Source: Pseudarthrobacter sp. BIM B-2242 (GTDB lineage: Bacteria; Actinomycetota; Actinomycetes; Actinomycetales; Micrococcaceae). From it: a DNA stretch of 64,000 nucleotides. The DNA is taken from NCBI RefSeq assembly GCF_014764445.1, contig NZ_CP061721.1, forward strand, positions 3,596,001 to 3,660,000, given 5' to 3'. The number at the start of each line of letters is the position of its first letter. The first letter of the stretch is position 1. Both the position numbers and the translations under genes were made by a program. This document shows, one piece after another, positions 54,871-62,754 of the stretch. The notes under the pieces are model-generated. The model did not search any database. It was given only the letters and a program-made list of their open reading frames with translations, and was not told the DNA's origin.

Positions 54871-56319
54871 TCAGAACAGCAGGCTCATGGGAAGGATCAG
54901 GAGGATCGCGACGACGGATGCCACCGAGACGCCGACGGTCACCGACTTCAGCGCACCCCGGACACTCTGCCCCAGGAGTGACTGCAGGAGCCAGAACGTG
55001 TTGCTGGTGACGTGGACCATAAAGAGGGATCCGGCGCCGGCGGCGAGGGCCAGCAGCACGGGGTCCAGGCCGATGGCCGGGGCAATCGGGGCCAGCAGGC
55101 CGGCGGCGGTGATGGCGGACAGCGTGACGGAGCCGACGGCGATGTGCAGGACAGCGGCGATGGCCCAGACCACCAGGAGCGGGGCGACGGTGCTGGCGGA
55201 GAAGAATCCGCCGAGGATGTCGCCGAGGCCTGCTGCGGCGACGGTTGCGGCGAGGGATCCGCCCACGCCGGTGAGGATGAGGATCTGACCGCTTTCCTTG
55301 AAGCCTACGGTGATGGCCTGTTCGACTTTTTCCTGGCCGATGGCGGCGCGGGTGACGAGGCAGGTGCCGATCAGGCCGATGAGCAGGGCAATGACGGGCT
55401 CTCCGAGGAGCTGGAGCCAGGGCAAGTCGATGTTCAGGATCTGTAGGATGGCGCCGGCGCCGATGAGGAGCAGGGAGGTCAGGAGCGGGGCGAAGAGCAG
55501 GAGCAGCGGTGCCTGCTTCCGTTCGCGTTCGGCCACCGTCACGGTTCCGCGGCCCGGCCGGGCATCGGCTCCCCCGTTACCCTGCCCGCTGCCCGCGGAC
55601 TGGCCGGGTGCTGACTGGCTCGTGCCGCCGTCGGACTCTTCTTCGCCCTCACGGTCCTCCTCTTCGACGAAGGTGTGATCCTCGTCCTTGGCTTCGCTCC
55701 AGAAGCCGCGCCGGAAGAGGAACGTCATGATCGCGATGGAAATGATGATGGTGGGGATGACCAGGAGGAGACCGAACAGGAGCATCTTGCCGAGCGGGAC
55801 GTTCAGGAGGCCGGCCAGGGCGAGGGACGCGACGCCGGGAACGGTGAAGACAATGCCGCACTCGAGCGCGATGGCCATGGCCGTCGCCATCCGGGCCGTG
55901 CCAAGTTTGCCGATCTTGGGCGCCAGCTTGCGTGCCAGCGGAGCGGAAATGACCAGCAGTACATCCAGGAAGATCGACTGGAGGACCGTGCCGATGGCCA
56001 GGCCCATCGTGTAGGGCAGCCGCTTGGGACCGAACGTGCTCAGCAGGTGCTCCACGAGGCGGCGGATGGCGCCGCTCTGGTTGAGGATGGACCCCATCAG
56101 CACACCAAAGGCGATGAGGAGTCCAACCTCCACCATGATTTCGCCGAACCCGGAGGTGATGGTCTCTACGGTCTTTTCGACGCCCAGGCCTACGGCGAGG
56201 CCGAGGTACACCGAACCGATCACCAGGGCGATAACGGGGTTGACTCTGAAACGGACAATCAGGACCACTGCGGCAAGGACCGCCACGGCCGTGTTGATCA
56301 GGACAGCTATGTCTGACAT
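54871..56319 (-). CDS. GntP-family carboxylate permease
   Basis: This 482-residue transporter has about 12 helices of the gluconate:H+ symporter family. VNPVIALVIGSVYLGLAVG, VLQSIFLDVLLVISAPLARKLA and GVGGSLAATVAAAGLGDIL are characteristic. A very acidic, then Gly/Ser/Gln-rich cytoplasmic loop near residues 218-262 (with DEDHTFVEEEDREGEEE) is an insertion. The start MSDIAVLINT at 56319 is preferred to a longer frame. It is the first gene of the operon and probably imports its substrate, a hydroxy acid. Confidence 0.88.
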   Translation of the reverse strand: MSDIAVLINTAVAVLAAVVLIVRFRVNPVIALVIGSVYLGLAVGLGVEKTVETITSGFGEIMVEVGLLIAFGVLMGSILNQSGAIRRLVEHLLSTFGPKRLPYTMGLAIGTVLQSIFLDVLLVISAPLARKLAPKIGKLGTARMATAMAIALECGIVFTVPGVASLALAGLLNVPLGKMLLFGLLLVIPTIIISIAIMTFLFRRGFWSEAKDEDHTFVEEEDREGEEESDGGTSQSAPGQSAGSGQGNGGADARPGRGTVTVAERERKQAPLLLLFAPLLTSLLLIGAGAILQILNIDLPWLQLLGEPVIALLIGLIGTCLVTRAAIGQEKVEQAITVGFKESGQILILTGVGGSLAATVAAAGLGDILGGFFSASTVAPLLVVWAIAAVLHIAVGSVTLSAITAAGLLAPIAPAIGLDPVLLALAAGAGSLFMVHVTSNTFWLLQSLLGQSVRGALKSVTVGVSVASVVAILLILPMSLLF

Positions 56320-56401
56320 TGGGGGAATCCGATCGTTGGGCCTTCGGCGTTGAAGGCTTGGGGATTGAAGAGCACCTTGTGAGGAGGGCCACATCTCTAA
56401 A

Positions 56402-56432
56402 CCCATATTATGGGATTCAGCTCACAATGCAA
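56402..56432 (-). promoter_or_regulatory. promoter with overlapping operator of the acid catabolism operon
   Basis: On the minus strand TTGCAT (56432-56427) and TAATAT (56410-56405) are 16 bases apart. The -10 box is embedded in the perfect 13-base palindrome CCCATATTATGGG (56402-56414). A repressor bound here would block RNA polymerase. The 5' leader would be about 80 bases. Confidence 0.6.
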
Positions 56433-56506
56433 GACTTTTACGCTTTTGATCTGGCCTAACCAACGCCGAAGAGCCACAACGGCCGGGCTTTTTGGGCAAA
56501 GAAAAA

Positions 56507-56537
56507 GGTCGACGGCGGGACCTTCCCGCCGTCGACC
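56507..56537 (-). terminator. GACGGCGGGA-type hairpin after the Mn catalase gene
   Basis: GGTCGACGGCGGGA (56507-56520) pairs perfectly with 56524-56537 around a 3-base loop, 33 bases beyond the catalase stop. On the minus strand it is followed by CTTTTTCTTT, a usable U tract. Confidence 0.8.
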
Positions 56538-56569
56538 CCTGTCGCTTACAGCCCAGTTGGACAGTCCGG

Positions 56570-57586
56570 CTAAGACTTCTTTGCGGATTTGGCAGGGCTC
56601 GTGGCGGTGCTCTTGGCCCGGCCCTTGCCGTCAGACGTAGCTGTGGTGTCCTTGGGGTTGTTCGCGTCCTGCAGCTCCACCTCTGCGGTCGCCTGGATCA
56701 GGGCGAGGAGGTCGGGGTCGAGTCCCGGGGAGAACTCCTCGCGGCGCTCCGGGGAGATGGTCATCGGGAAGCCCTCTGGCATAACGTCCGTGCTGAGCTC
56801 GGTGCCGTCATTGGAGGGCGAGGCGCCGCGGTAGAGCTTGCCGGCCTCGCTGAGGTTGTCCGCGCTGAACGTGTACTGGATGCTCTGCAGGCCCACGTCC
56901 AGCAGCTTCTTGACCTCGGGGAACTGCTCGGCGTTGGTTTTGGGGATGGGCAGCACCTTGCCCCAGTTCACGCCCAGGGATTCGAGTGCCTTGGCGAAGG
57001 CGTTCTCGTGGGCCTGGTCCCGGACAATGAGGTACGCGATGGTGGACCGGGCCGTTTTGTTTTCTGTCATCTCGTAGATCCGGCACTTCTGCAGCCGGCC
57101 GGTGGATTCCAGCATGAGGTTGTACAGCAGGTCCAGGACCAGGTTGCCGCTGTTGTAGACGTAGGAGCCGCTCCACGGGTTTCCTGCCGCGTCCACTGGC
57201 AGAGCACCCTGCGCGCCAACCAAATAGTGATGGATGTTGCTGGTGTCCAGCGCGATCTTCAGGGGCGTGGCACCTTTGGCGCCCGGCTCATCCAGGGGGT
57301 CTGTCTTTTTGCCCTGGTACCGCGGGGAGCCGTCCAGGAGCTGGGAGATGGTGGTTCCGATGAGCTCGACGTGGCTGATCTCCTCCGTGCCTACGCCCTG
57401 AAGCAGGTCCTTGTAGGGCTTGGCGGCGGCGTCGCCACGGAAGTTCATGCTCTGGAACAGGTACTGCATCATGGTCCGCATCTCGCCGAACTGTCCGCCG
57501 AGACCCTCCTGTAGCGCGTTGGCGGCAGCGGGATCCGGCTCGTCGGCAGCGATTTCGTTGATCAAAAGCTGTGTATGCAGGTACAT
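56570..57586 (-). CDS. manganese catalase
   Basis: This 338-residue dimanganese catalase breaks down H2O2 without heme. It has GEMRTMMQYLFQSM and GTEEISHVELIGTTI with Glu and His ligands, and YLIVRDQAHENAFAKALE with the second set. The Ser/Thr/Lys-rich C-terminal 35 or so residues are probably disordered. The start MYLHTQLLIN at 57586 has GAGGAAG upstream. It could remove H2O2 produced by urate oxidase and dimethylglycine oxidase, but there is no operon link. Confidence 0.92.
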   Translation of the reverse strand: MYLHTQLLINEIAADEPDPAAANALQEGLGGQFGEMRTMMQYLFQSMNFRGDAAAKPYKDLLQGVGTEEISHVELIGTTISQLLDGSPRYQGKKTDPLDEPGAKGATPLKIALDTSNIHHYLVGAQGALPVDAAGNPWSGSYVYNSGNLVLDLLYNLMLESTGRLQKCRIYEMTENKTARSTIAYLIVRDQAHENAFAKALESLGVNWGKVLPIPKTNAEQFPEVKKLLDVGLQSIQYTFSADNLSEAGKLYRGASPSNDGTELSTDVMPEGFPMTISPERREEFSPGLDPDLLALIQATAEVELQDANNPKDTTATSDGKGRAKSTATSPAKSAKKS

Positions 57587-57643
57587 GGGCTTCCTCACTC
57601 ATTGATCTGATGACGGAGCATTGACGTGATCCGTGTCACTACC

Positions 57644-57684
57644 ATAAGCATGCTTATCATCCAATTGGCAAGCATACTTATCAT
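57644..57684 (-). promoter_or_regulatory. paired operator sites of the Mn catalase gene
   Basis: ATAAGCATGCTTAT (57644-57657) is a perfect palindrome. AAGCATACTTATCAT (57670-57684) repeats AAGCATGCTTATCAT (57646-57660) with one mismatch, 24 bases apart. Both lie 58-98 bases upstream of the catalase start, in an AT-rich patch, and look like dimer-binding sites for a MarR-like or redox regulator. Confidence 0.55.
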
Positions 57685-57751
57685 TTAGGCATGGCGAAGT
57701 CATGGCGCAGCGGCGCCGGTCATCAGACTCCGGGAAGGCCTCGCCCCGGGA

Positions 57752-58072
57752 TTATTTGCGGTCCGTGGATCCTTCGTCCTCGGCGACCACCTGGTTGGCG
57801 ATCAGGTCCACCCGGTCCGCGGCGGTCAGGTCCTCGTCCGCCTGGATGGCAGCAACGTCGCTGCTGTCCACGGAATCCGGCCCGGCAGGCTCAGCATCGC
57901 CGTCGTGGTGCGGGTGATCTTTGTGCCGGGCCTCCTGGAGGTGGTGCTCCAATTTCTCCTCCGCCTCGCGGCGTCGCTGCCCCACCGTCCGAATTTGCTG
58001 TGTTGTCGGGGCCGAGTGGGCATGCAGGTGCGGGCCGTGGTCGTGTGTGCTGTCAGGAATGTCTGCGCTCAT
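57752..58072 (-). CDS. small His-rich hydrophilic protein, unknown
   Basis: This 106-residue protein has no membrane segment. The N-terminus has a His cluster (HDHGPHLHAH). The middle is a charged helix (RRREAEEKLEHHLQEARHKDHPHH), and the C-terminus is acidic (VDSSDVAAIQADEDLTAADRVDLIANQVVAEDE). The start at 58072 is a guess; an in-frame ATG at 58117 is possible and neither has a strong ribosome-binding site. It is divergent from the arsenic genes. Metal binding is possible from composition alone; the family is unknown to me. Confidence 0.5.
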   Translation of the reverse strand: MSADIPDSTHDHGPHLHAHSAPTTQQIRTVGQRRREAEEKLEHHLQEARHKDHPHHDGDAEPAGPDSVDSSDVAAIQADEDLTAADRVDLIANQVVAEDEGSTDRK

Positions 58073-58218
58073 ACTGAAATCGTCCCACCGCACACGCACG
58101 CCGGGAAGGTGCCGCATTGACTCATATGCCACCTCCGGCTGGGCAGGGCTGTCGGGGCCTGGCAAGTTGCTCTCTCCTTGTCGGCACTCGGGTCGAGAGC
58201 TTACCCGCACCCTTCTGT

Positions 58219-58238
58219 GTATCGACGATTGTCGATAC
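58219..58238 (+). promoter_or_regulatory. ArsR-type operator
   Basis: GTATCGACGATTGTCGATAC has 8-base arms and matches the ATCGA-N-TCGAT form of ArsR/SmtB sites in Actinobacteria. It lies 59 bases before the arsD remnant. No arsR gene is in the window, so control would come from elsewhere. Confidence 0.65.
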
Positions 58239-58296
58239 TCTGAGGAGAAGTCGCAATCACACCGCTTACGTCCCACGAAAGCCCCAGGAGAACAAC

Positions 58297-58425
58297 ATGC
58301 CTGCTATTCGAATTTACGAATCCGAGTCTGCTCTGACACCGGGGTCTGTGGCCCTGAAATGGACCACGTCCTTGATCGAAAAGTCCGGCGGCTGCTGCTG
58401 CGGCGGCTCAGCGAGCTGCAGCTAG
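58297..58425 (+). pseudogene. arsD: arsD remnant encoding a 42-residue Cys-rich peptide
   Basis: The frame begins MPAIRIYES, as ArsD proteins do. The next ArsD block, VCSDTGVCGPEMDHVL, is present in the DNA (58326-58373) but in another frame, as expected after a one-base loss. The original frame then resumes with TTSLIEKSGGCCCGGSASC, which resembles a Cys-rich ArsD C-terminal tail. About 80 internal residues are missing. CAGGAG before the ATG is intact, and the stop is nine bases before arsA. It is either a dead arsD or a retained leader/metal-binding peptide. Confidence 0.65.
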
Positions 58426-58434
58426 GTCCCCGTC

Positions 58435-60195
58435 GTGAAGTTTCTCGAGAACGCGCCCCGATTCCTGTTCTTTACCGGCAAGGGCGGTGTGGGCAAGACC
58501 TCCGTAGCGTGCGCAACTGCGCTCACCCTCGCCAAGTCCGGGAGGAAAGTCCTGCTGGTGAGCACCGACCCCGCGTCCAACGTCGGGCAGGTCTTCGGCA
58601 TGATCATCGGGAACACCGTCACCCCCCTTCGGGATGTGCCGGGCCTATCGGCCCTGGAAATCGATCCGGAGCAGGCAGCCGAGGCTTACCGGGAGCGGAT
58701 CATCGCCCCCGTCCGGGGGCTCCTGCCAGAGACGGAACTGGTCGGCATCGCCGAGAGCCTCTCAGGATCCTGCACCACGGAGATCGCCTCCTTTGACGAG
58801 TTCACCAACCTTCTCGCCGACGACACTTCCTACGGGGACTATGACCACATCGTCTTCGATACCGCCCCGACGGGCCACACCCTCCGGCTGCTGCAGCTGC
58901 CCGGTTCGTGGACCGATTTCCTCGCTGCCGGCAAGGGAGACCCCTCTTGTCTGGGCCCGCTCTCAGGGCTGGAAAAGCACAAGCAGGTGTACGCCAAGGC
59001 ACTCCAGACCCTCACGGACCCGGCGAGGACCAGGCTTGTCCTGGTGAGCCGCGCCCAGACCTCGTCCCTGGGCGAGATTGAGCGGACCTACCTCGAACTC
59101 AACCAGATCGGGATCGGTGGCGGATACGTCGTCGTCAACGGCGTCCTGCCGGAAGCCGCAGGCGACGAGGATCTGGCGCAGGCATTGCGCGCCCGGGAAG
59201 CGGCTGCCATCGCGGCCATTCCCGAAGCGGTTGCCGGGCTGCCCCGCGATGTTCTGGATCTGAAGCCGGGGAACATGGTCGGCATTCCGGCACTTGAGTC
59301 CCTGTTCGCGGCCACGTCCGAAGCCGTCATTACTGCTGACGCCGCGCTAGCCGACGTCGAGGAGGCCCCGCTGGCCGCTCTGGTGAACGAAGTGGAGTTC
59401 GGTGGCCACGGCCTCGTGATGTGTATGGGCAAGGGCGGGGTCGGAAAGACCACCGTAGCTGCCGCCATCGCGGTCGCCCTGGCCAAACGCGGCCATGCGG
59501 TCCACCTCACCACGACGGATCCCGCAGCGCACCTTACCGAAACACTCCACGGTTCCATCCCGGGCCTGACGGTCTCCCGCATCGATCCGGAAGCGGCCAT
59601 TACGGAGTACCGGAGCCACGTCATGGAGACCAAAGGCCGAAACCTGGACGATGACGGGCGCGCGGCCCTCGCTGAGGACCTGTTGTCGCCCTGCACCGAC
59701 GAGGTGGCCGTGTTCCGGCAGTTCTCCAAGGTGGTCCAGGAATCCCGCCGGCACTTTGTCGTGATGGACACCGCACCAACCGGCCACACCCTGCTGCTCC
59801 TGGACGCCACCGGTTCGTACCATCGAGAGATCGCCCGCCAGGTTGGCGACGCCATGGGATTCGTGACGCCGCTCATGCGGCTTCAGGACCCGGCACAGAC
59901 CAAGGTCGTCCTCGTCACCCTGGCCGAAACGACGCCCGTGCTCGAAGCCGAAGAACTCCAGGACGACTTGGAAAGGGCCGGAATCCACCCCTGGGCGTGG
60001 GTCATCAACAACTCGATCGCGGCCGCACACCCGCAGACGCCGTTCCTGCAGGCCCGCGCCGCGGGCGAAATGGACCAGATCACGAAGGTGCACACCCTGA
60101 CGGACCGGGTCGCCCTCATTCCCCTGTTACCCGAAGAACCCATCGGTGAAGCGAAGCTGTCCGCCCTGACCGCGCTCAGCTCCCAGCCCGCCTGA
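58435..60195 (+). CDS. arsA: ArsA arsenite-stimulated ATPase
   Basis: This 586-residue tandem ATPase energises arsenite efflux or uses ArsD-delivered arsenite. It has two P-loops, GKGGVGKTS (residues 15-23) and GKGGVGKTT (near 331), and two signal-transduction motifs DTAPTGHT. The three metalloid-binding cysteines are kept at 113, 172 and 420. The start is GTG 58435 with no good ribosome-binding site, so translation probably depends on the upstream mini-frame. No arsB or acr3 pump gene follows. Confidence 0.93.
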   Translation: MKFLENAPRFLFFTGKGGVGKTSVACATALTLAKSGRKVLLVSTDPASNVGQVFGMIIGNTVTPLRDVPGLSALEIDPEQAAEAYRERIIAPVRGLLPETELVGIAESLSGSCTTEIASFDEFTNLLADDTSYGDYDHIVFDTAPTGHTLRLLQLPGSWTDFLAAGKGDPSCLGPLSGLEKHKQVYAKALQTLTDPARTRLVLVSRAQTSSLGEIERTYLELNQIGIGGGYVVVNGVLPEAAGDEDLAQALRAREAAAIAAIPEAVAGLPRDVLDLKPGNMVGIPALESLFAATSEAVITADAALADVEEAPLAALVNEVEFGGHGLVMCMGKGGVGKTTVAAAIAVALAKRGHAVHLTTTDPAAHLTETLHGSIPGLTVSRIDPEAAITEYRSHVMETKGRNLDDDGRAALAEDLLSPCTDEVAVFRQFSKVVQESRRHFVVMDTAPTGHTLLLLDATGSYHREIARQVGDAMGFVTPLMRLQDPAQTKVVLVTLAETTPVLEAEELQDDLERAGIHPWAWVINNSIAAAHPQTPFLQARAAGEMDQITKVHTLTDRVALIPLLPEEPIGEAKLSALTALSSQPA

Positions 60196-60287
60196 CGAGG
60201 ATCCAGGAGGCGCAAAGATCACAGTCAGGCCGAGGGATCCCTGCAAAAGAAATTGCGGGAGGTCGCCGTCGTGCGTTCCCAGCTTGA

Positions 60288-60311
60288 AGTAGGTAGACTG
60301 GGCTACCTACT
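60288..60311. promoter_or_regulatory. TetR-type operator
   Basis: AGTAGGTAG (60288-60296) pairs with CTACCTACT (60303-60311) with a 6-base spacer, 22 bases before the TetR start. Position and form suit autoregulation by the encoded repressor. Confidence 0.6.
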
Positions 60312-60333
60312 CATCCTCAGGGAAGGACCGGCC

Positions 60334-60939
60334 ATGACGGCGAAGCAGACTGCATCGGCACCGCCCCCCGCACGCCGACCAGCCAGGGAGGCGCTCCTGG
60401 AGGCGGCCGCCAGGCGTTTCTACGCCCACGGCCTCACCGGGACGGGCATCGATACCATCACAGCCGAGGCTGGCGTGGCCAAGAAAAGCCTCTACAACAA
60501 CTTCGCGTCCAAGGCCGACCTGGTGATCGCCTACCTCTACGCCCGGCATGAGGAATGGCTGGGGCTGTACCGGGCGCGGCTGGAAAGGGCGGCCACACCG
60601 AAAGACCGCGTGCTGGCCGTCTTTGATGCCTACGCAGACCACGCCGACTTGGCCTACGAGCACGGTTTTCGCGGGTGCGGGCTCCTGAATGCGGCGGCTG
60701 AACTGCCTGCCGGCGACCCCGGGCGTGCGGTGGTCCGGCGGCACAAGGAAGAGGTGGAAGCGCTCCTGGCCGGCCATCTGGCAGAGTTCCTGCCCGATCC
60801 GGCAAAGCAGGCTGCACCCCTGGCGCAGCATCTGGCGTTCCTCCTCGAAGGGGCGATGGTCCGCGCCGGACTCGAAGGCGACGATCGCTGCGTCCTGGAG
60901 GCGCGCGGCATCGCGGCCACCCTGATCGGCGCCCCGTGA
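60334..60939 (+). CDS. TetR/AcrR-family regulator
   Basis: This 201-residue repressor has the N-terminal helix-turn-helix ALLEAAARRFYAHGLTGTGIDTITAEAGVAKKSLYNNFASKADLV and an all-helical ligand domain. The start at 60334 has GGAAGGA upstream. The stop overlaps the GTG of the EamA transporter (GTGA), so the pair is co-translated. A palindrome sits in the promoter. It probably controls the exporter gene. Confidence 0.9.
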   Translation: MTAKQTASAPPPARRPAREALLEAAARRFYAHGLTGTGIDTITAEAGVAKKSLYNNFASKADLVIAYLYARHEEWLGLYRARLERAATPKDRVLAVFDAYADHADLAYEHGFRGCGLLNAAAELPAGDPGRAVVRRHKEEVEALLAGHLAEFLPDPAKQAAPLAQHLAFLLEGAMVRAGLEGDDRCVLEARGIAATLIGAP

Positions 60940-61934
60940 CGGCGGCCCGCCCGGCGGCCCGGCCTGTGACCCGGCCTGTGACGGGGGCCCGGTTTCACGG
61001 GACCACCTGGGGCGCGCTGTTTGTGCTCGCCGCTTCTGTCCTGTGGGGCACCACAGGCACGGCGGCCACGTTCGCTCCGGGTGTCAGCCCGCTGGCGATC
61101 GGTGCGGTGGCCATGGGGTTCGGCGGCCTGCTGCAGGCGGCGGTCGCCGTGCGGCCCATGATGGCTTTCAGCGCAAGCCTTCGAAAACAGTGGCGCACCG
61201 TGGCACTCGGCGCACTGGCTGTGGCCGCGTACCCCCTGGCTTTTTACTCGTCCATGCACCTGGCCGGCGTGGCGATAGGAACAGTTGTGTCCATCGGCTC
61301 GGCTCCCCTGGCTTCGGCTGTCATCGAAAGGGTGGTGGACAAGAGGCCCTTCACAGGCCGCTGGGTTGCCGGCGCCGTCCTCGGCGTCATCGGCGCCGTT
61401 CTCCTGTGCATCGCCGATGCCGGTCACCCCGAAGCGGCAGGATCGGGCAGCACGGAGTGGTCCACACCCGCGGGGATCGCGCTGGGCCTGCTGGCCGGAC
61501 TGACATACGCCCTCTACTCCTGGGCCGCCCACCGGCTCATTAACACGGGCGTGCCATCACGGGCGGTGATGGGCGCGGTCTTCGGCATCGGCGGGCTGCT
61601 GCTTATGCCCGTACTGGCGGCAACCGGAGCACCTTTGTTGGCTTCCTGGCAGAACCTGGCAGTGGGTGCCTACATGGCGCTTGTCCCCATGTTCGCCGGG
61701 TACGTCCTGTTCGGCTGGGGCCTGGCCCGCGTCCGCGCCAGTACGGCCACCACCCTGTCCCTCTCGGAGACGGTGGTGGCGGCCGTGCTCGCCGTGCTGG
61801 TGGTGGGCGAACGCCTGCCGGCCCTCGGCTGGGCCGGCGCTGCGATGATCGCCGGCAGCCTGCTCATCCTGACACTGCCGGCGAGGCGCCGCCCCGGGCC
61901 GGTCCCGGCCATGGAAGAAACGCAGCCCGCTTAG
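60936..61934 (+). CDS. EamA/DMT-family transporter
   Basis: This 332-residue protein has ten predicted helices in two EamA repeats (starting near GALFVLAASVLWGTTGTAATF and GIALGLLAGLTYALYSWAAH). It begins with GTG overlapping the TetR stop. The N-terminus carries a short Arg/Pro repeat. Such carriers export metabolites or drugs. Its 3' end overlaps the convergent DUF3846 gene by four bases. Confidence 0.88.
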   Translation: MTAARPAARPVTRPVTGARFHGTTWGALFVLAASVLWGTTGTAATFAPGVSPLAIGAVAMGFGGLLQAAVAVRPMMAFSASLRKQWRTVALGALAVAAYPLAFYSSMHLAGVAIGTVVSIGSAPLASAVIERVVDKRPFTGRWVAGAVLGVIGAVLLCIADAGHPEAAGSGSTEWSTPAGIALGLLAGLTYALYSWAAHRLINTGVPSRAVMGAVFGIGGLLLMPVLAATGAPLLASWQNLAVGAYMALVPMFAGYVLFGWGLARVRASTATTLSLSETVVAAVLAVLVVGERLPALGWAGAAMIAGSLLILTLPARRRPGPVPAMEETQPA

Positions 61935-62275
61935 GCTGCCAACGGTGCGTCGAAAAGCTGCTCGGCGAGCCGGATCAGGCGGATGGGAGCGTCCGATTCG
62001 TCCCCATGGGCGCAGTGCCCCAGGAACACTGCTGTCCCGTTCAGTGTGTCATCGAGATGGACCCCTGCCTCACGGGCAAGCACTTCGGCTCGGAAGTTCT
62101 GGGGCAGGCGGCTCCCCTCATCATTCAGGTAAACGTGCCAGTCCCGGCTGGTGATGGATTCAATGTTTCCTGCAACCAGCTTCTGCAGCGCCGCCATGCC
62201 CGTATCCACGGTCTCAATGCGCACAGGCTGGGCGAGCTGGGCAGGAACGATCAGGGCCCGATAGTTGGTGTTCAT
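61931..62275 (-). CDS. DUF3846-like protein
   Basis: This 114-residue protein shows the pattern of DUF3846: an early ETVDTGMAALQKLVAGNIESI, then WHVYLNDEGSRLPQNFRAEVLA, and DTLNGTAVFLGHCAHGDESD near the end. The family is common in actinobacteria and their phages or plasmids and has no known function. It is followed upstream by a low-GC gene-poor stretch. Confidence 0.65.
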   Translation of the reverse strand: MNTNYRALIVPAQLAQPVRIETVDTGMAALQKLVAGNIESITSRDWHVYLNDEGSRLPQNFRAEVLAREAGVHLDDTLNGTAVFLGHCAHGDESDAPIRLIRLAEQLFDAPLAA

Positions 62276-62342
62276 GGTCTTGTCCTTGTGACTGAAACGT
62301 CGTGCTCAGGGGCGGCCTCAATTCCGCGGCATGAGTGTGGCA

Positions 62343-62381
62343 GGCAGCCGATTGGGTCTAGGAGTCTCGCAATCGGCTGCC
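62343..62381. other. 11-bp hairpin upstream of the DUF3846 gene
   Basis: GGCAGCCGATT (62343-62353) pairs with AATCGGCTGCC (62371-62381) around a 17-base loop. It could be a terminator for the minus-strand transcript from the orphan ORF or a regulatory hairpin. Confidence 0.45.
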
Positions 62382-62550
62382 CGCGGCATATTAGCGCTGG
62401 TTTTTGCGCGGCTTTACGAACAAGTCATTGGTCTCGCCCTTAGCCCTTTTTTCGGCGCACTTTTCGAGAATTGACTTTCCCGCTTTTTTGGCACTGCCGC
62501 TTTTGGGAGATTTTCCTGACAACGCAATCACACCTTTCTATCCTCTGTGC

Positions 62551-62754
62551 TTACCCAGTACCATACACACTTATATTTTTATTGCCAGTTTCTCCGAAAA
62601 TCCCCGCCAGTTCGCCACCATGGACTCGTGCGGTCAAGCGCGTCGCGCCCTGGATAAAGCCGCAGGATTCTGCAGTTGATGTCACATTCCCGGATTTTTG
62701 ATGGTAAATAAAACCTGCTTGCCCCGTTTTATTCGGTTCACTTGCGTAACCCAT
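62551..62754 (-). CDS. orphan ORF in a low-GC stretch (or 3' remnant of a lost gene)
   Basis: A 67-residue frame runs from an ATG at 62754 to TAA at 62551. It contains MGYASEPNKTGQAGFIYHQ, ESCGFIQGATRLTARVHGG and GIFGETGNKNISVYGTG. Natural-looking sequence extends upstream of the ATG to about 62822 (FDAGTYLGAYGELN), so the ATG may not be the true start. Codons such as AAT, AAA and ATA differ from all neighbours. There is no ribosome-binding site and no recognised family. The rest of 62276-62840 holds only a hairpin at 62343-62381. Confidence 0.35.
   Translation of the reverse strand: MGYASEPNKTGQAGFIYHQKSGNVTSTAESCGFIQGATRLTARVHGGELAGIFGETGNKNISVYGTG

Noticed and set aside
62404..62679. Plus-strand 91-codon frame in the low-GC stretch
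   Set aside because: No ribosome-binding site, and its sequence looks random; the minus-strand frame has the more protein-like sequence.
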